Assembly (NCBI RefSeq): GCF_020866965.1
Contig: NZ_JAJATX010000008.1
Span: 1-64,000 of the forward strand
Reading direction: 5' to 3'
DNA: 64,000 nt
From: Microvirga roseola
GTDB lineage: Bacteria > Pseudomonadota > Alphaproteobacteria > Rhizobiales > Beijerinckiaceae
The notes under the pieces are model-generated. The model saw only the letters and a list, made by a program, of their open reading frames with translations, made no database searches and was not told the DNA's origin. The translations under genes were made by a program, and so were the position numbers. Of this stretch, positions 35,528-44,849 are shown piece by piece. Each line of letters starts with the position of its first letter. Position 1 is the first letter of the stretch.

Positions 35528-36197
35528 CGATACCCTCGTCCGGTTGGACCACCCTGTCGACTTGCTGCGTGCGCTTCTTCGGCCCAAGGGCATAGACGAC
35601 GATGGCCCCGACCACCATCGCCGCAGCCATTGCCCTCAGGATATCCTTCTGCGACCAGTCCGCCGGAAAAAGGTCCCTGAGCGCCTGCGGGAAGATCGGG
35701 ATCGGCAGATTCAGCAGATCGCCGAACAGGACCATACAGAAAGGCGTCAGGCAAAGCGCGAGGATGATCAACTCCCTCAGGCGCATCTCAGGCGTTGCGA
35801 AACCGCCGATGATGATGGCCAGCGGCCCCGCAATCACGAGGCCGAGGCCCGGGATCGTCAGCGCCCCGAGCTCGAAGGGACGGATCGTGACGGCGAAGGC
35901 CAGGATGCCCAGAACGACGAAGAAGGGCCCGCGCAGGCTCCAGTGATCCAGCTCGTCGCCCTGCTTGGTAAAGGCGAAGGCCAGGAGGGCCACGCCACAG
36001 GCTCCGACCCCGACGGCGAGCCAGTCCGGCAGCATCGCCGGCCCCATGGCGTTCAGGGTGCCCTGATCCAGATTGCGATTGAGCCACAGGGCCAGGATGG
36101 CCAGGAAGACAAGGAAGATCCCGCCACCGAGGCTCTGCGGTGCGCGAATGGGCCCGCGGCGCCCCGGATCTCCGGGGCGTTCGTGAGGTACAGACAT
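35520..36197 (-). CDS. tctB: Tripartite tricarboxylate transporter small membrane subunit TctB
   Basis: A protein of 225 residues with four main hydrophobic segments (FLVFLAILALWLN; WLAVGVGACGVALLAFAF; GLVIAGPLAIIIGG; LRAMAAAMVVGAIVVYALG), typical of TctB. The start MSVPHERPGD is preferred; a longer frame to 36278 lacks family similarity. It is the first gene of the transporter operon and overlaps tctA by 8 bases. Confidence 0.9.
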   Translation of the reverse strand: MSVPHERPGDPGRRGPIRAPQSLGGGIFLVFLAILALWLNRNLDQGTLNAMGPAMLPDWLAVGVGACGVALLAFAFTKQGDELDHWSLRGPFFVVLGILAFAVTIRPFELGALTIPGLGLVIAGPLAIIIGGFATPEMRLRELIILALCLTPFCMVLFGDLLNLPIPIFPQALRDLFPADWSQKDILRAMAAAMVVGAIVVYALGPKKRTQQVDRVVQPDEGIDG

Positions 36198-36622
36198 GGA
36201 CGGCCTCCCGACAGGCGCATGGCATGCGCCTCTCAATTGTTCCAGGCGAGTAGTGCATAAGGCCACCCCCCGGATCAAGCTTCCGCCGCCGAAAGTGCCG
36301 GTTTCTCAACAAGGCTCCCCCTGCAATCGGAGAGGTGCGACGCCGCATGTTCCCGAGCCCTGCAGCGCCTGTGACGTGCAGCAGGAGATCACTTGATCGG
36401 CTGCGCGGGGTTGTCTAGATGAGACCGCTGTAACCAGGCCGGGCCCCTCTGGTCGCTCCTTTCGAGCGGCGATGTCGGACTGGAGAACCAGGGTCGCCTG
36501 GATGCGTTCTCGCACACGGTTCATTCAGTCCTTCAGCAGCCGGCCGGGTCGGTCCGGCACTGCGGACAACGCCGTCGAGCACTCCTCATGCGTACCCGTC
36601 GAACCGACACATGAGGACTTGA
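36198..36622. other. Divergent intergenic region, tctB and TerC-like gene
   Basis: Apart from the hairpin at 36584-36616, I see no gene or conserved RNA. Manganese-sensing yybP-ykoY riboswitches often precede TerC-type genes; I looked for one and could not find its conserved loops. Confidence 0.5.
36584..36616 (+). promoter_or_regulatory. Stem-loop that may cover the ribosome-binding site of the TerC-like gene
   Basis: CCTCATG (36584-36590) and CATGAGG (36610-36616) are complementary. The second arm contains the AGGA that serves as Shine-Dalgarno for the ATG at 36623. Pairing would reduce translation. Confidence 0.4.
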
Positions 36623-37288
36623 ATGTTTGATCTCTCGCAGTTTTTCGGACCCGAAGTCATCGCCTTCCTGAAGGTGGTCGGCATCGACCTGGCGCTTGCC
36701 GGCGACAATGCCATCGTCATCGGTCTCGCCGCCGCGGGCCTTCCCAAGGAGCAACGAAACAAGGCCATCCTGCTCGGCATCATCGCCGCCACGGTGATGC
36801 GCATCGGATTCGCCCTGGTCACGACCCAGCTCCTTCAGATCGTCGGCCTTCTCCTCGCAGGCGGCATACTCCTTCTATGGGTGTGCTGGAAAATGTGGCG
36901 CGAGCTACGCACGAGCCACACGGAAGAGGTGCAGGCCGAGGAAGCGCTGGAAGGCGTGGACATCGACGCCGACGGTACCATCGCCGGCGCCGCGCCGCGC
37001 AAGACCTTCGCTCAGGCTGCCTGGCAGATCATCATCGCGGACGTGTCCATGTCACTCGACAACGTGCTGGCGGTCGCCGGCGCGGCGCGCGAGCATCCCT
37101 ACATCCTCGCTTTCGGCCTTCTCCTGTCCATCGCCCTCATGGGCCTCGCCGCCTCGTACATCGCGCGCCTCCTTCAACGCTACCGCTGGATCGCCTATGT
37201 CGGACTGGCGATCATCCTCTACGTGGCTCTCGAGATGATCTATCACGGCGCCACCGAGATCTACCCGCTGGTCAACGGCGCGCTCTAG
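36623..37288 (+). CDS. TerC/YjbE family membrane protein, putative metal exporter
   Basis: A protein of 221 residues with about seven transmembrane helices. The family motifs GIDLALAGDNAIVIGLAAAG and IIIADVSMSLDNVLAVAGAA carry the aspartates and asparagines thought to bind cations. TerC-like proteins are linked to manganese export and metal loading of secreted enzymes. A histidine/acid-rich loop (TSHTEEVQAEEALEGVDIDADG) lies in the centre. It is preceded by a hairpin that may mask its ribosome-binding site. Confidence 0.9.
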   Translation: MFDLSQFFGPEVIAFLKVVGIDLALAGDNAIVIGLAAAGLPKEQRNKAILLGIIAATVMRIGFALVTTQLLQIVGLLLAGGILLLWVCWKMWRELRTSHTEEVQAEEALEGVDIDADGTIAGAAPRKTFAQAAWQIIIADVSMSLDNVLAVAGAAREHPYILAFGLLLSIALMGLAASYIARLLQRYRWIAYVGLAIILYVALEMIYHGATEIYPLVNGAL

Positions 37289-37374
37289 CGCCGTTAGCCC
37301 GTCACGGGCTCCGTTCCACGTCCCGTCTTCATCATTGACGGATGGGGGTGCGAGAAGGCACAGAGCGCAGGCTC

Positions 37375-38076
37375 ATGTCCGCCTCTCTCCGCCCCCATTT
37401 TTCGTCGGCCGGCCTTCTCCAGGGCGCCCGCGCCGCATTCCCTGCGTTGCCGGGCTTCATAATGTTCGCCATGGCATTCGGCACGGCCGCGGCCCAGAAG
37501 GGCCTTTCCCTGGGCGAGACCTTCGGGCTCAGCGCCTTCGTCTATGCGGGCGCATCGCAGATGGTGGCGCTCGAAATCTGGCAGCAGGTCTGGACGCCTG
37601 CAACGATCCTGAGCATCGTGACGGTCACCGCGGTCGTGAATGCGCGCATGATCCTTCTGGGCGCGACCCTCCAGCCCTGGCTGAAGGACGAGCCCCTCGC
37701 CCGCACGGCGCTCAATCTCTTCCTCCTCACGGAAGCCGGCTGGATCATCGGCACGCGCTATCACAGCGGCGGCGGGCGGGACATCGGCATCCTGCTGGGC
37801 TCAGGCATCTTCCTCTGGCTGGTCTGGCTGGCCTCGACGCTGACCGGGTTCTTTGCGGGTGCCCTCGTGCCGGAGCCCAGCCGCTTCGGCCTCGACCTCG
37901 TGATGCCGATCTTCTTCGGCGCCATGCTGGTGCCCCTCTGGAAGGGTGCGCGGCCCGCCCTGCCCTGGCTCGTGGCAGGCCTCGTCTCGCTCCTCGTCCA
38001 TGCCCTTGTGCCCGGCTATTTCTTCATCCTCGCCGGCGCTCTCGCCGGGGTTGCCGCTGGCATGGTGCTGGAATGA
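37375..38076 (+). CDS. azlC: Branched-chain amino acid exporter large subunit AzlC
   Basis: A protein of 233 residues with the AzlC domain (GARAAFPALPGFIMFAMAFG; SAFVYAGASQMVALE; VNARMILLGA). AzlC and AzlD together form an inner-membrane exporter of branched-chain amino acids. The start at 37375 is my choice; 37342 is in frame too. Its stop overlaps the azlD start (ATGA). Confidence 0.93.
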   Translation: MSASLRPHFSSAGLLQGARAAFPALPGFIMFAMAFGTAAAQKGLSLGETFGLSAFVYAGASQMVALEIWQQVWTPATILSIVTVTAVVNARMILLGATLQPWLKDEPLARTALNLFLLTEAGWIIGTRYHSGGGRDIGILLGSGIFLWLVWLASTLTGFFAGALVPEPSRFGLDLVMPIFFGAMLVPLWKGARPALPWLVAGLVSLLVHALVPGYFFILAGALAGVAAGMVLE

Positions 38077-38393
38077 GCTTTGACACCCTCATCGCCCAGC
38101 CCTGGGGAGCGGTCATGGCAATTGCCGGCATGGCGGCTGTCACGTTCCTGTGCCGCATCGCGGGCGTGGTCGTGATGAGCCGCATGCGCCTCACGCCGCG
38201 GATCGAGCGGGGTTTGCGGGCTCTCCCGGGCTCGATCATCCTGGCGACGATCCTGCCCGTGGTGCTCGACAAGGGCTGGCCTGCCATCGTCGCGCTCGCG
38301 GCCACGATCCTCACGATGGCGCTCACGCGCATCGATCTCCTGAGCCTGGCTGCGGGCCTAGGCACCCTCTCCGTCATCCGGGCTCTTCTGTGA
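38073..38393 (+). CDS. azlD: Branched-chain amino acid exporter small subunit AzlD
   Basis: A protein of 106 residues with four hydrophobic helices (VMAIAGMAAVTFLCRIAGV; GLRALPGSIILATILPVVL), typical of AzlD (DUF, YgaH-like). It is translationally coupled to azlC by a 4-base overlap. Its last 36 bases overlap the convergent phosphatase gene. Confidence 0.93.
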   Translation: MSFDTLIAQPWGAVMAIAGMAAVTFLCRIAGVVVMSRMRLTPRIERGLRALPGSIILATILPVVLDKGWPAIVALAATILTMALTRIDLLSLAAGLGTLSVIRALL

Positions 38394-38840
38394 GCGCTGC
38401 TTGAGCCGCAGGCGGATGCGGTAGACGAGCCCATCGCGCACATCGCGATAAGCGTCGAGCACCTGCTCGCGGGAGCCCTGCGCGATGGTCGGATCCGGCG
38501 TCGGCCAGTATTCCACATCCGCCGCGATCGTCCGCGTCAGTTCGAGCGCGGCGTGGTGGGCCTCCGGCGAGAGTGAGATGATAAGATCGAAATTGAGCCC
38601 CTCCCACTCCTCAAGTTCGACGAGGGTGCGAGGCTTGTGCTTGGAGGCGTCGATGCCGATCTCGTCCAGCACGGCGCTCATGAAACCGTCGGCCTCGCCT
38701 TTGCGAACGCCTGCGGACTGCACATAGACCGACTTGCCGAAGTAGTGGCGTGCAATGGATTCCGCCATGGGCGAGCGCACCGAGTTCATCGCGCAGACGA
38801 ACAGGACCGAATGGATCCGTTTCGAGCAAGGCTCGTCCAA
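38358..38840 (-). CDS. Low-molecular-weight phosphotyrosine phosphatase-like protein
   Basis: A protein of 160 residues with the LMW-PTP/ArsC signature loop VLFVCAMNSVRSPMAE, i.e. C-x5-R-S near the N-terminus, and the acid in DPTIA-type segment (TPDPTIAQGS). The substrate is either phosphotyrosine protein or arsenate; the hisD-UPF0262-phosphatase order is conserved in Rhizobiales. It starts 3 bases after the UPF0262 stop and its 3' end overlaps azlD. Confidence 0.9.
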   Translation of the reverse strand: MDEPCSKRIHSVLFVCAMNSVRSPMAESIARHYFGKSVYVQSAGVRKGEADGFMSAVLDEIGIDASKHKPRTLVELEEWEGLNFDLIISLSPEAHHAALELTRTIAADVEYWPTPDPTIAQGSREQVLDAYRDVRDGLVYRIRLRLKQRSQKSPDDGEGA

Positions 38841-38843
38841 GCG

Positions 38844-39329
38844 TCAGCCCTTCCAGTGAAGCGCGAAGATGAGCGTGAAGATGCGGCGCGCCGTATCGAA
38901 ATCGAGGACCAGCTTGCCTTCGAGGCGCTTCATCAGGAGTTCGGCCGCCTCGTTGTGCAGCCCCCTGCGCCCCATGTCGATGGCCTCGATCTGCGCAGGC
39001 GAGGCGGAACGGATGGCCTGATAATAGCTGTCGCAGATCAGTTCGTAGTCGCGGATCGCCTTGCGAAAGGGCGTCAGCGACAGGTGGTGGGACACGAGAT
39101 GCGTCCCACCCTGCGATGAGACTTCGAAGCAGAGCTTCTTTTCGATGAGAGCGATGCGCAGGGAATAGGGGCCGCCGTCGTAATTCGGCAGTGCAAACGT
39201 GTTCTCTTCGAGGATGTCGTAGATGGCGATGGCCCGCTCATGCTCCTGATCGGGATTGCCGCGGCCGATGGACGCCTCGTCGAGCGTGACGGCGACCAGC
39301 CGGCACCGCTCCTTTCCTTCGCTCGCCAT
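38844..39329 (-). CDS. UPF0262 family protein
   Basis: A protein of 161 residues. RLVAVTLDEASIGRGNPDQEHERAIAIYDI at its start and SRIALIEKKLCFEV-like segments identify UPF0262, a conserved alphaproteobacterial family of unknown function found next to hisD. It lies 19 bp downstream of hisD and is followed directly by the phosphatase gene. Confidence 0.93.
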   Translation of the reverse strand: MASEGKERCRLVAVTLDEASIGRGNPDQEHERAIAIYDILEENTFALPNYDGGPYSLRIALIEKKLCFEVSSQGGTHLVSHHLSLTPFRKAIRDYELICDSYYQAIRSASPAQIEAIDMGRRGLHNEAAELLMKRLEGKLVLDFDTARRIFTLIFALHWKG

Positions 39330-39348
39330 CGCCCCTCCGCTCAGCCTT

Positions 39349-40641
39349 TCAAAGGTTCAGGCGGATCGCGATCGACCGCGCATGACCTTCAAGTCCCTCG
39401 GACCGCCCGAGGGTTATGGCTGCGGGGCCCAGAGCACGCAGCGCGCCCGCATCGCATTTCAGGATCGAGCTTCGCTTGATGAAGTCAAGCACGCCGAGCC
39501 CGGACGAGAAGCGGGCCGAGCGGGCCGTAGGCAGGACATGGTTCGGCCCGCCCACGTAATCGCCGATGGCCTCCGGCGTGAAGCTGCCGAGAAAGATAGA
39601 ACCCGCATTGCGGACTTTCGCGGCAAGCTCCTCGGCGTTTTCCGTCTCGATCTCCAGGTGCTCCGGAGCCAGCCGGTCCACCAGCGGAATGGCGTGCTCG
39701 AGGGTGTCGATGAGGATGATCGCACCGTAATCGCGCCAGCTCGCGCCGGCGATTTCCGCCTTCGGAAGCGTCCTGAGCTGCCCCTCCACCGCCTTTTCGA
39801 CGGCATCGGCGAGATCCGCGCTATCGGTGATCAGAATCGACTGGGCGGCGGGATCGTGCTCGGCCTGGGCCAGCAGATCGGCGGCGATCCAGGCGGGATT
39901 GGCATGGCTGTCCGCGAGGATGAGCACCTCGGAGGGACCGGCGATCATGTCGATTCCCACCTGCCCGAAGACCCGGCGCTTGGCCGCGGCCACATAGGCA
40001 TTGCCGGGGCCGACGATCTTGGCAACCGGCCTGATGCTTTCCGTGCCATAGGCGAGCGCGGCGACGGCCTGCGCGCCGCCGATGCGGAACACCTCGTCGA
40101 CGCCCGCCAGCCGCGCCGCGGCCAGGACCAGAGGGTTGGTCTCGCCTTTCGGGGTCGGCACGACCATCGCGACGCGGGGAACGCCCGCGACCTTGGCCGG
40201 CACAGCGTTCATCAGCACGGAAGAGGGATAGCTCGCCCGACCGCCCGGGACGTAGAGGCCGACGGATTCGATGGCGGTCCAGCGCCAGCCGAGGGTCACG
40301 CCCAGCGCATCGGTCGTCATGGAATCCTGCGGGCGCTGCGCCCGGTGATAGACCTCGATGCGCTCCTTCGCGAGGGCGAGGGCCTCCAGCGCCTCCTTCG
40401 GGCATTGGGCCTCGGCGGCGTCGATCTCGGCATCCGAGATCCGGAGGGTCTCAGGCTGGAGCGCCAGCCCGTCGAAGCGGTAGGTATAGTCGATCAGGGC
40501 CTCGTCGCCCCGCGCCACCACGTCCTCGATGATGGCGCGGACCGCCTGGTCCACGTCCTCCGAGACCTCCCGCTTCGCCGCCAGCAGTGCGGCGAAGGCC
40601 TGCGGGAAGGAGGCCTCCCGGGCGTCGAGCCGTTGCGCCAT
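39349..40641 (-). CDS. hisD: Histidinol dehydrogenase
   Basis: A protein of 430 residues with family motifs SVGLYVPGGRASYPSSVLM, KIVGPGNAYVAAAKR, DMIAGPSEVLILAD and APEHLEI. It oxidises L-histidinol to L-histidine in two NAD steps, using zinc, in the cytoplasm. The start at 40641 (MAQRLDAREASFP) overlaps the DUF2948 stop (TGATG) and fits the usual length. Confidence 0.97.
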   Translation of the reverse strand: MAQRLDAREASFPQAFAALLAAKREVSEDVDQAVRAIIEDVVARGDEALIDYTYRFDGLALQPETLRISDAEIDAAEAQCPKEALEALALAKERIEVYHRAQRPQDSMTTDALGVTLGWRWTAIESVGLYVPGGRASYPSSVLMNAVPAKVAGVPRVAMVVPTPKGETNPLVLAAARLAGVDEVFRIGGAQAVAALAYGTESIRPVAKIVGPGNAYVAAAKRRVFGQVGIDMIAGPSEVLILADSHANPAWIAADLLAQAEHDPAAQSILITDSADLADAVEKAVEGQLRTLPKAEIAGASWRDYGAIILIDTLEHAIPLVDRLAPEHLEIETENAEELAAKVRNAGSIFLGSFTPEAIGDYVGGPNHVLPTARSARFSSGLGVLDFIKRSSILKCDAGALRALGPAAITLGRSEGLEGHARSIAIRLNL

Positions 40642-41081
40642 CAGACGCGCCCCGCCTGTTGCGGCAGTTCCTCGTGGCTCGGGCGGCTCTCGGCGGCCCA
40701 GACGGGGCCGATATCTTTCATCTGCATTTCGACGCACTCCAGGTCGACCTGGATGGCTCCGCCTTCGGCAAAGATCAAGGTCGCAGTCCCCGATGGGGCG
40801 TCTCGTTCATCGAAGGAAATGGCGAGAAGGTTAAGAACGGCGTCCTTGTCGGTCTGGTCGATTCCGCGGACGCGCACCCCGGTCACGTGCTCGAAATGCA
40901 TGCAGGTCAGCCGGCGCTGGGGCGTGGCGGCTTCCCAGTCGAAACGCCGGGTCTGAATGACGAACCGGCGCTCCTTGGGCAGGTACAGGATGTCGCCGAC
41001 GCGCAGCAGGGCGTCCTGCATGTGGCACGAGATGACGGCGAGGTCTTCCGGATCGAAGGCGACGAGTTTCAGGAGGTCCAT
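40641..41081 (-). CDS. DUF2948 family protein
   Basis: A protein of 146 residues starting MDLLKLVAFDPEDLAVISCHMQ, with FVIQTRRFDWEA, typical of DUF2948. Function unknown. The gene sits between murA and hisD in most Rhizobiales and is coupled to hisD by a one-base overlap. Confidence 0.92.
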   Translation of the reverse strand: MDLLKLVAFDPEDLAVISCHMQDALLRVGDILYLPKERRFVIQTRRFDWEAATPQRRLTCMHFEHVTGVRVRGIDQTDKDAVLNLLAISFDERDAPSGTATLIFAEGGAIQVDLECVEMQMKDIGPVWAAESRPSHEELPQQAGRV

Positions 41082-41245
41082 GACTCTACCAACCTATTGC
41101 TGAGATTTGAGGTTTAGGTAGAGAGCGCCAGGGCCATGCGCAACCTCCGGACTTTCCCGCAGGCTGCCCCGAGGCGCGGATTTTCAGGCCTTTCCGGTGG
41201 AACTCCGGCGCTCAGGAGCCTGGGAAGCCAAGCCACTGCCCCTTC

Positions 41246-42535
41246 TCAGCCCCTGAGCCGCTCGATATCGGCCCCGCAGCGGACGAGCTTGGCCTCCAGC
41301 GCCTCGAAGCCCCGGTCGAGATGGTAGACGCGGTTGATGGTGGTCTCGCCTTCGGCCACGAGGCCGGCAATGACCAGGGAGACGGAGGCACGCAGGTCCG
41401 TCGCCATCACCGGCGCGCCTTTCAGTCCCGCCACGCCCTGCACATAGGCGCTGTCGCCGTCGAGGCGGATCTGGGCTCCCAGGCGCGCAAGCTCCTGCAC
41501 GTGCATGAAGCGGTTCTCGAAGATCGTCTCGCGGATGCGCGAGGTGCCGTTCGCCCGGGTCATGAGAGCCATGAACTGGGCCTGCAGGTCGGTCGGGAAG
41601 CCGGGGAACGGGTCGGTGGTCACATCCACCGCCTGGATTCCATTGCCGTTACGGCGGATCCGGATGCCGCCGTGGGTCGGCGACACCTCGGCGCCCGCCT
41701 GGCCCAGCACGTCGAGAGCGGCCTGAAGGTATTCGGGCCGGGTGTTGTCGAGCACCAGGTCGCCTCCCGTCATGGCCACCGCCATGGCGTAGGTGCCCGT
41801 CTCGATCCGGTCCGGCATCACGTCGTGGGAGGCGCCGTGAAGGCGGGCCACGCCCTCGACCACGATCTCCGAAGTGCCGGCACCTTCAATCTTGGCGCCC
41901 ATCTTCATGAGGCACTCGGCGAGATCCACGACCTCCGGCTCACGGGCCGCGTTGCGGATCACGGTTGTGCCGTTGGCAAGGGTCGCCGCCATCAGGGCCA
42001 CATGGGTGCCGCCGACGGTGACCTTCGGAAAGTCGATTTCGGCCCCCTGGAGGCCCTTTGGCGCGGTGGCGACCACATAGCCGGCCTCGATCTCGATGGC
42101 CGCTCCGAGCTTAGCCAGAGCCATGATGAGCAGGTCCACCGGACGAGTGCCGATGGCGCAGCCTCCAGGCATGGAAACCTTGGCGCGGCCGAAACGCGCC
42201 ACGAGGGGCGCGATGACCCAGAAGCTCGCCCGCATGGTCGAGACCAGCTCGTACGGAGCAGTGGTATCGATGATGTTCTTGGCCGTCAGGCGGATCGTCT
42301 GCCCCGTCTCGGAGGACTGGCCGGGCCGGCGGCCCGCAATCGAGTGATCAACGCCGAAATTGCTCATGATCCGCAGGAGCGAGGAGATGTCCGCCAGCCG
42401 CGGCACATTGCCGAGCTCCAGGGTCTCTTCCGTCAGGAGGCTCGCGATCATCAGGGGCAGGGCCGCATTCTTGGCGCCCGAGATCGGAATCAGGCCGTTG
42501 AGAGGCGCGCCGCCCCTGATAAGAATGCGATCCAT
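41246..42535 (-). CDS. murA: UDP-N-acetylglucosamine 1-carboxyvinyltransferase MurA
   Basis: A protein of 429 residues of the EPSP synthase fold. It has K22-N (GAKNAALP), the catalytic C126 ([14 protein letters not shown]) and the C-terminal [14 protein letters not shown]. It transfers enolpyruvate from PEP to UDP-GlcNAc, the first committed step of peptidoglycan synthesis. A cysteine at 126 implies sensitivity to fosfomycin. It is followed by DUF2948 and hisD after 164 bp, and preceded by a 55-residue protein gene. Confidence 0.97.
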   Translation of the reverse strand: MDRILIRGGAPLNGLIPISGAKNAALPLMIASLLTEETLELGNVPRLADISSLLRIMSNFGVDHSIAGRRPGQSSETGQTIRLTAKNIIDTTAPYELVSTMRASFWVIAPLVARFGRAKVSMPGGCAIGTRPVDLLIMALAKLGAAIEIEAGYVVATAPKGLQGAEIDFPKVTVGGTHVALMAATLANGTTVIRNAAREPEVVDLAECLMKMGAKIEGAGTSEIVVEGVARLHGASHDVMPDRIETGTYAMAVAMTGGDLVLDNTRPEYLQAALDVLGQAGAEVSPTHGGIRIRRNGNGIQAVDVTTDPFPGFPTDLQAQFMALMTRANGTSRIRETIFENRFMHVQELARLGAQIRLDGDSAYVQGVAGLKGAPVMATDLRASVSLVIAGLVAEGETTINRVYHLDRGFEALEAKLVRCGADIERLRG

Positions 42536-42597
42536 CGTTTTCCCCTTGCAATTCTGGTGGACAAGCCATGCGCTATGCGCGCACCGGCCGGCCCATG

Positions 42598-42765
42598 CTA
42601 GTCGGACGGCTTGTCGCGCTCGTCGGAAACGCTCAAGCTCCCGCCTTCGGTTCCGACGGGCTTGGCGGCCCGCCTTCCACGAGCTTGAGCCTTACGACGC
42701 TTAAGATTTTCTTTCAAAGCCGCCTTCAGCCGGTCGGCCTTATCCTGCGATTTCACATCAGCCAT
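42598..42765 (-). CDS. Small conserved basic protein upstream of murA
   Basis: A 55-residue frame starting at ATG 42765, [20 protein letters not shown] followed by [15 protein letters not shown], with an acidic-polar tail. Small basic proteins with the pattern [18 protein letters not shown] lie upstream of murA in many Rhizobiales, so this is likely real. Its function is unknown. The murA start lies 62 bases further on. Confidence 0.7.
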   Translation of the reverse strand: MADVKSQDKADRLKAALKENLKRRKAQARGRRAAKPVGTEGGSLSVSDERDKPSD

Positions 42766-42853
42766 GGTTCACGCGACCCATCGTCGCCACCACCAGATAA
42801 AGGCTTCGTGAGCGGCTCTCAACCGCAATATACATTAAAGCGATTCCAGAATT

Positions 42854-42867
42854 TTGACCGGGATCAA
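42854..42867 (+). promoter_or_regulatory. FNR/FixK-type box before hemA
   Basis: TTGAC-CGGG-ATCAA matches the FNR/FixK consensus TTGAT-N4-ATCAA with one change, 62-75 bases before the hemA start. Oxygen-responsive control of hemA by FnrL is established in Rhodobacter. Confidence 0.65.
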
Positions 42868-42928
42868 TGTCCTCTGGCATAATCAGGCGGTATATCCCGG
42901 GGCAATCCGTTGCCCATCCGGTGAGATG

Positions 42929-44155
42929 ATGAATTACCAGACCTTCTTCACGTCAGCCCTCGAGCGCCTCCAGGAAGAGCGCCGCTATCGTGTCTTCGCC
43001 GATATCGAGCGGCTGGCCGGTCGCTTTCCCCAGGCGATCTGGCACAGCCCGGAGGGCCCGAAGCCGATCACCGTGTGGTGCTCCAACGATTATCTCGGCA
43101 TGGGCCAGAACCGGGACGTGACCCGGGCCATGGTGGAAGCGGCCTGGCGGCTGGGCACCGGGGCGGGCGGGACCCGCAACATCTCCGGCAACAGCCATCC
43201 TATTGTCGAGCTTGAGGCCGAACTCGCCGATCTCCACGGCAAGGAGGCAGGCCTCATCTTCACCTCCGGCTACGTTTCCAACCAGACCGGCATCTCGACG
43301 CTCGCCAAGCTCATCCCGAACTGCCTCATTCTCTCGGACGCCCTCAACCACAATTCCATGATCGAGGGCGTGCGCCAGTCAGGCTGCGAGAAGGCGATCT
43401 TCCGCCACAACGACCTCGAGCACCTGGAAGAGCTTCTCCAGGCAGCTGGCGACCGGCCCAAGCTGATCGTGTTCGAGAGCGTCTATTCCATGGACGGGGA
43501 TATCTCCCCCATCCATGCCATCTGCGACCTGGCCGAACGCTATAACGCCATGACCTATCTCGACGAGGTCCATGCGGTGGGCATGTACGGCCCGCGCGGC
43601 GGCGGCATTGCCGAGCGCGACGATGCCATGCATCGGGTCGACATAATCGAGGGCACCCTCGGCAAGGCCTTCGGCGTGATGGGCGGGTATCTCACCGGCA
43701 CCAAAGCCGTGATGGACGCCATCCGCAGCTTCGCGCCCGGCTTCATCTTCACCACCGCCCTCCCCCCGGCGGTGGCTGCGGCAGCCACGGCCTCGATTCG
43801 CCACCTCAAGGCCTCCTCAGCCGAGCGGCAGAAGCAGCAGCGCCAGGCCGCCCGCACCAAGGCTGTCCTGAGCGGCGTCGGAATCCCGGTCATGGACACG
43901 GTGACCCACATCGTCCCGGTCATGGTGGGGGACGCAGAGGCCTGCAAAGCCGCCTCCGACCGCCTGCTGGAGAAGCACGGGATCTACATCCAGCCGATCA
44001 ACTATCCCACCGTGCCCCGCGGTACGGAGCGGCTGCGCATCACTCCGGGCCCCTTCCACACGGACGCTCACATCGACGCCCTCGCCGCCGCTCTCCTGGA
44101 GGTCTGGCGGGCGCTCAAGCTGCCGCTCGAACCCAAAGTGCAGGCCGCCGAATAA
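42929..44155 (+). CDS. hemA: 5-Aminolevulinate synthase (C4 pathway)
   Basis: A protein of 408 residues: [20 protein letters not shown], typical for alphaproteobacterial HemA. It has the glycine loop [13 protein letters not shown] and the PLP-binding lysine in [16 protein letters not shown]. It condenses glycine and succinyl-CoA to ALA, the first step of haem synthesis, in the cytoplasm. ATG 42929 is favoured over 42926 and over a more distant upstream in-frame ATG. An FNR/FixK box suggests induction at low oxygen. Confidence 0.97.
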   Translation: MNYQTFFTSALERLQEERRYRVFADIERLAGRFPQAIWHSPEGPKPITVWCSNDYLGMGQNRDVTRAMVEAAWRLGTGAGGTRNISGNSHPIVELEAELADLHGKEAGLIFTSGYVSNQTGISTLAKLIPNCLILSDALNHNSMIEGVRQSGCEKAIFRHNDLEHLEELLQAAGDRPKLIVFESVYSMDGDISPIHAICDLAERYNAMTYLDEVHAVGMYGPRGGGIAERDDAMHRVDIIEGTLGKAFGVMGGYLTGTKAVMDAIRSFAPGFIFTTALPPAVAAAATASIRHLKASSAERQKQQRQAARTKAVLSGVGIPVMDTVTHIVPVMVGDAEACKAASDRLLEKHGIYIQPINYPTVPRGTERLRITPGPFHTDAHIDALAAALLEVWRALKLPLEPKVQAAE

Positions 44156-44220
44156 AGATTGCTTTTCAAGCTTGCGCATAGGGCCGCGCTGTGGCAGTAA
44201 GCGGCCCTCCTCGTTGGCGA

Positions 44221-44295
<75 letters not shown>

Positions 44296-44849
44296 TCCCT
44301 TCTCCCGGGATTCACGCCAACTTTAAGCAGGACTTCAGGCTCCGGGCGCCCGATTGTACACCAGGGCAGCCCCCATGGTCCTCGCGATGACACGTCCCGG
44401 TCCGCTCCCCAGAACCGCATCTGCGAATTCCGCAGCCGCATCTCCGACGGGCTGTGTTCTCTCGTCGGCAAACGCGAGTGAAGCTACTCTTGCATCCAGA
44501 ACCCTGCTCTCGCACGCGAGTGCTACGCGCCGTCGCCGGGACTTGGAAGCGTGGTTGGAACTCCCGCCCCCAGTCGCTTCCTAGCAAAAGCAGATCGTGC
44601 CTCTCCCGGGGAACTCCAACCACCTGACGGTTCCCGCACCGAGGGTGAGCGAGATGAAGCGGAATCGTCTCTGGAAATTTCCGGAGGCTAGACCGACTTC
44701 AGCTCGCGCATTCCTCTGTGCGGCGTCTGCCATGCTCCTCGTCCGTCGCTAGGCAGGGCGTTCAGGATTTGCGGGACTGCCTAAACATCGCATCGGTAAC
44801 ACGAGGGTCGGATCCAGCCGCTGGCAATCCGGCCGGACCCGAGCCGCCG
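44296..44849. other. Intergenic region without a clear gene
   Basis: No coding sequence convinces me. An imperfect inverted repeat (44551-44565 against 44609-44623, 13 of 15 bases) is present and could form a hairpin or be chance. There are no clear terminators for the preceding tRNA. Confidence 0.45.

Noticed and set aside
36400-36622. yybP-ykoY manganese riboswitch before the TerC-like gene
   Set aside because: The conserved loop sequences of that riboswitch are not visible. Only a simple hairpin over the ribosome-binding site is present.
37296-37310. Hairpin AGCCCG-TCA-CGGGCT after the TerC-like gene as a terminator
   Set aside because: The stem is only 6 bp and no T-tract follows in either direction.
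39256-40956. A 566-codon frame on the + strand opposite hisD
   Set aside because: It lies antisense to hisD and its neighbours and shows no recognisable domain.
44551-44623. Imperfect inverted repeat in the gap after tRNA-Thr, considered as an insertion-element end or terminator
   Set aside because: Only 13 of 15 bases pair, there is no T-tract, no target duplication and no transposase remnant nearby.
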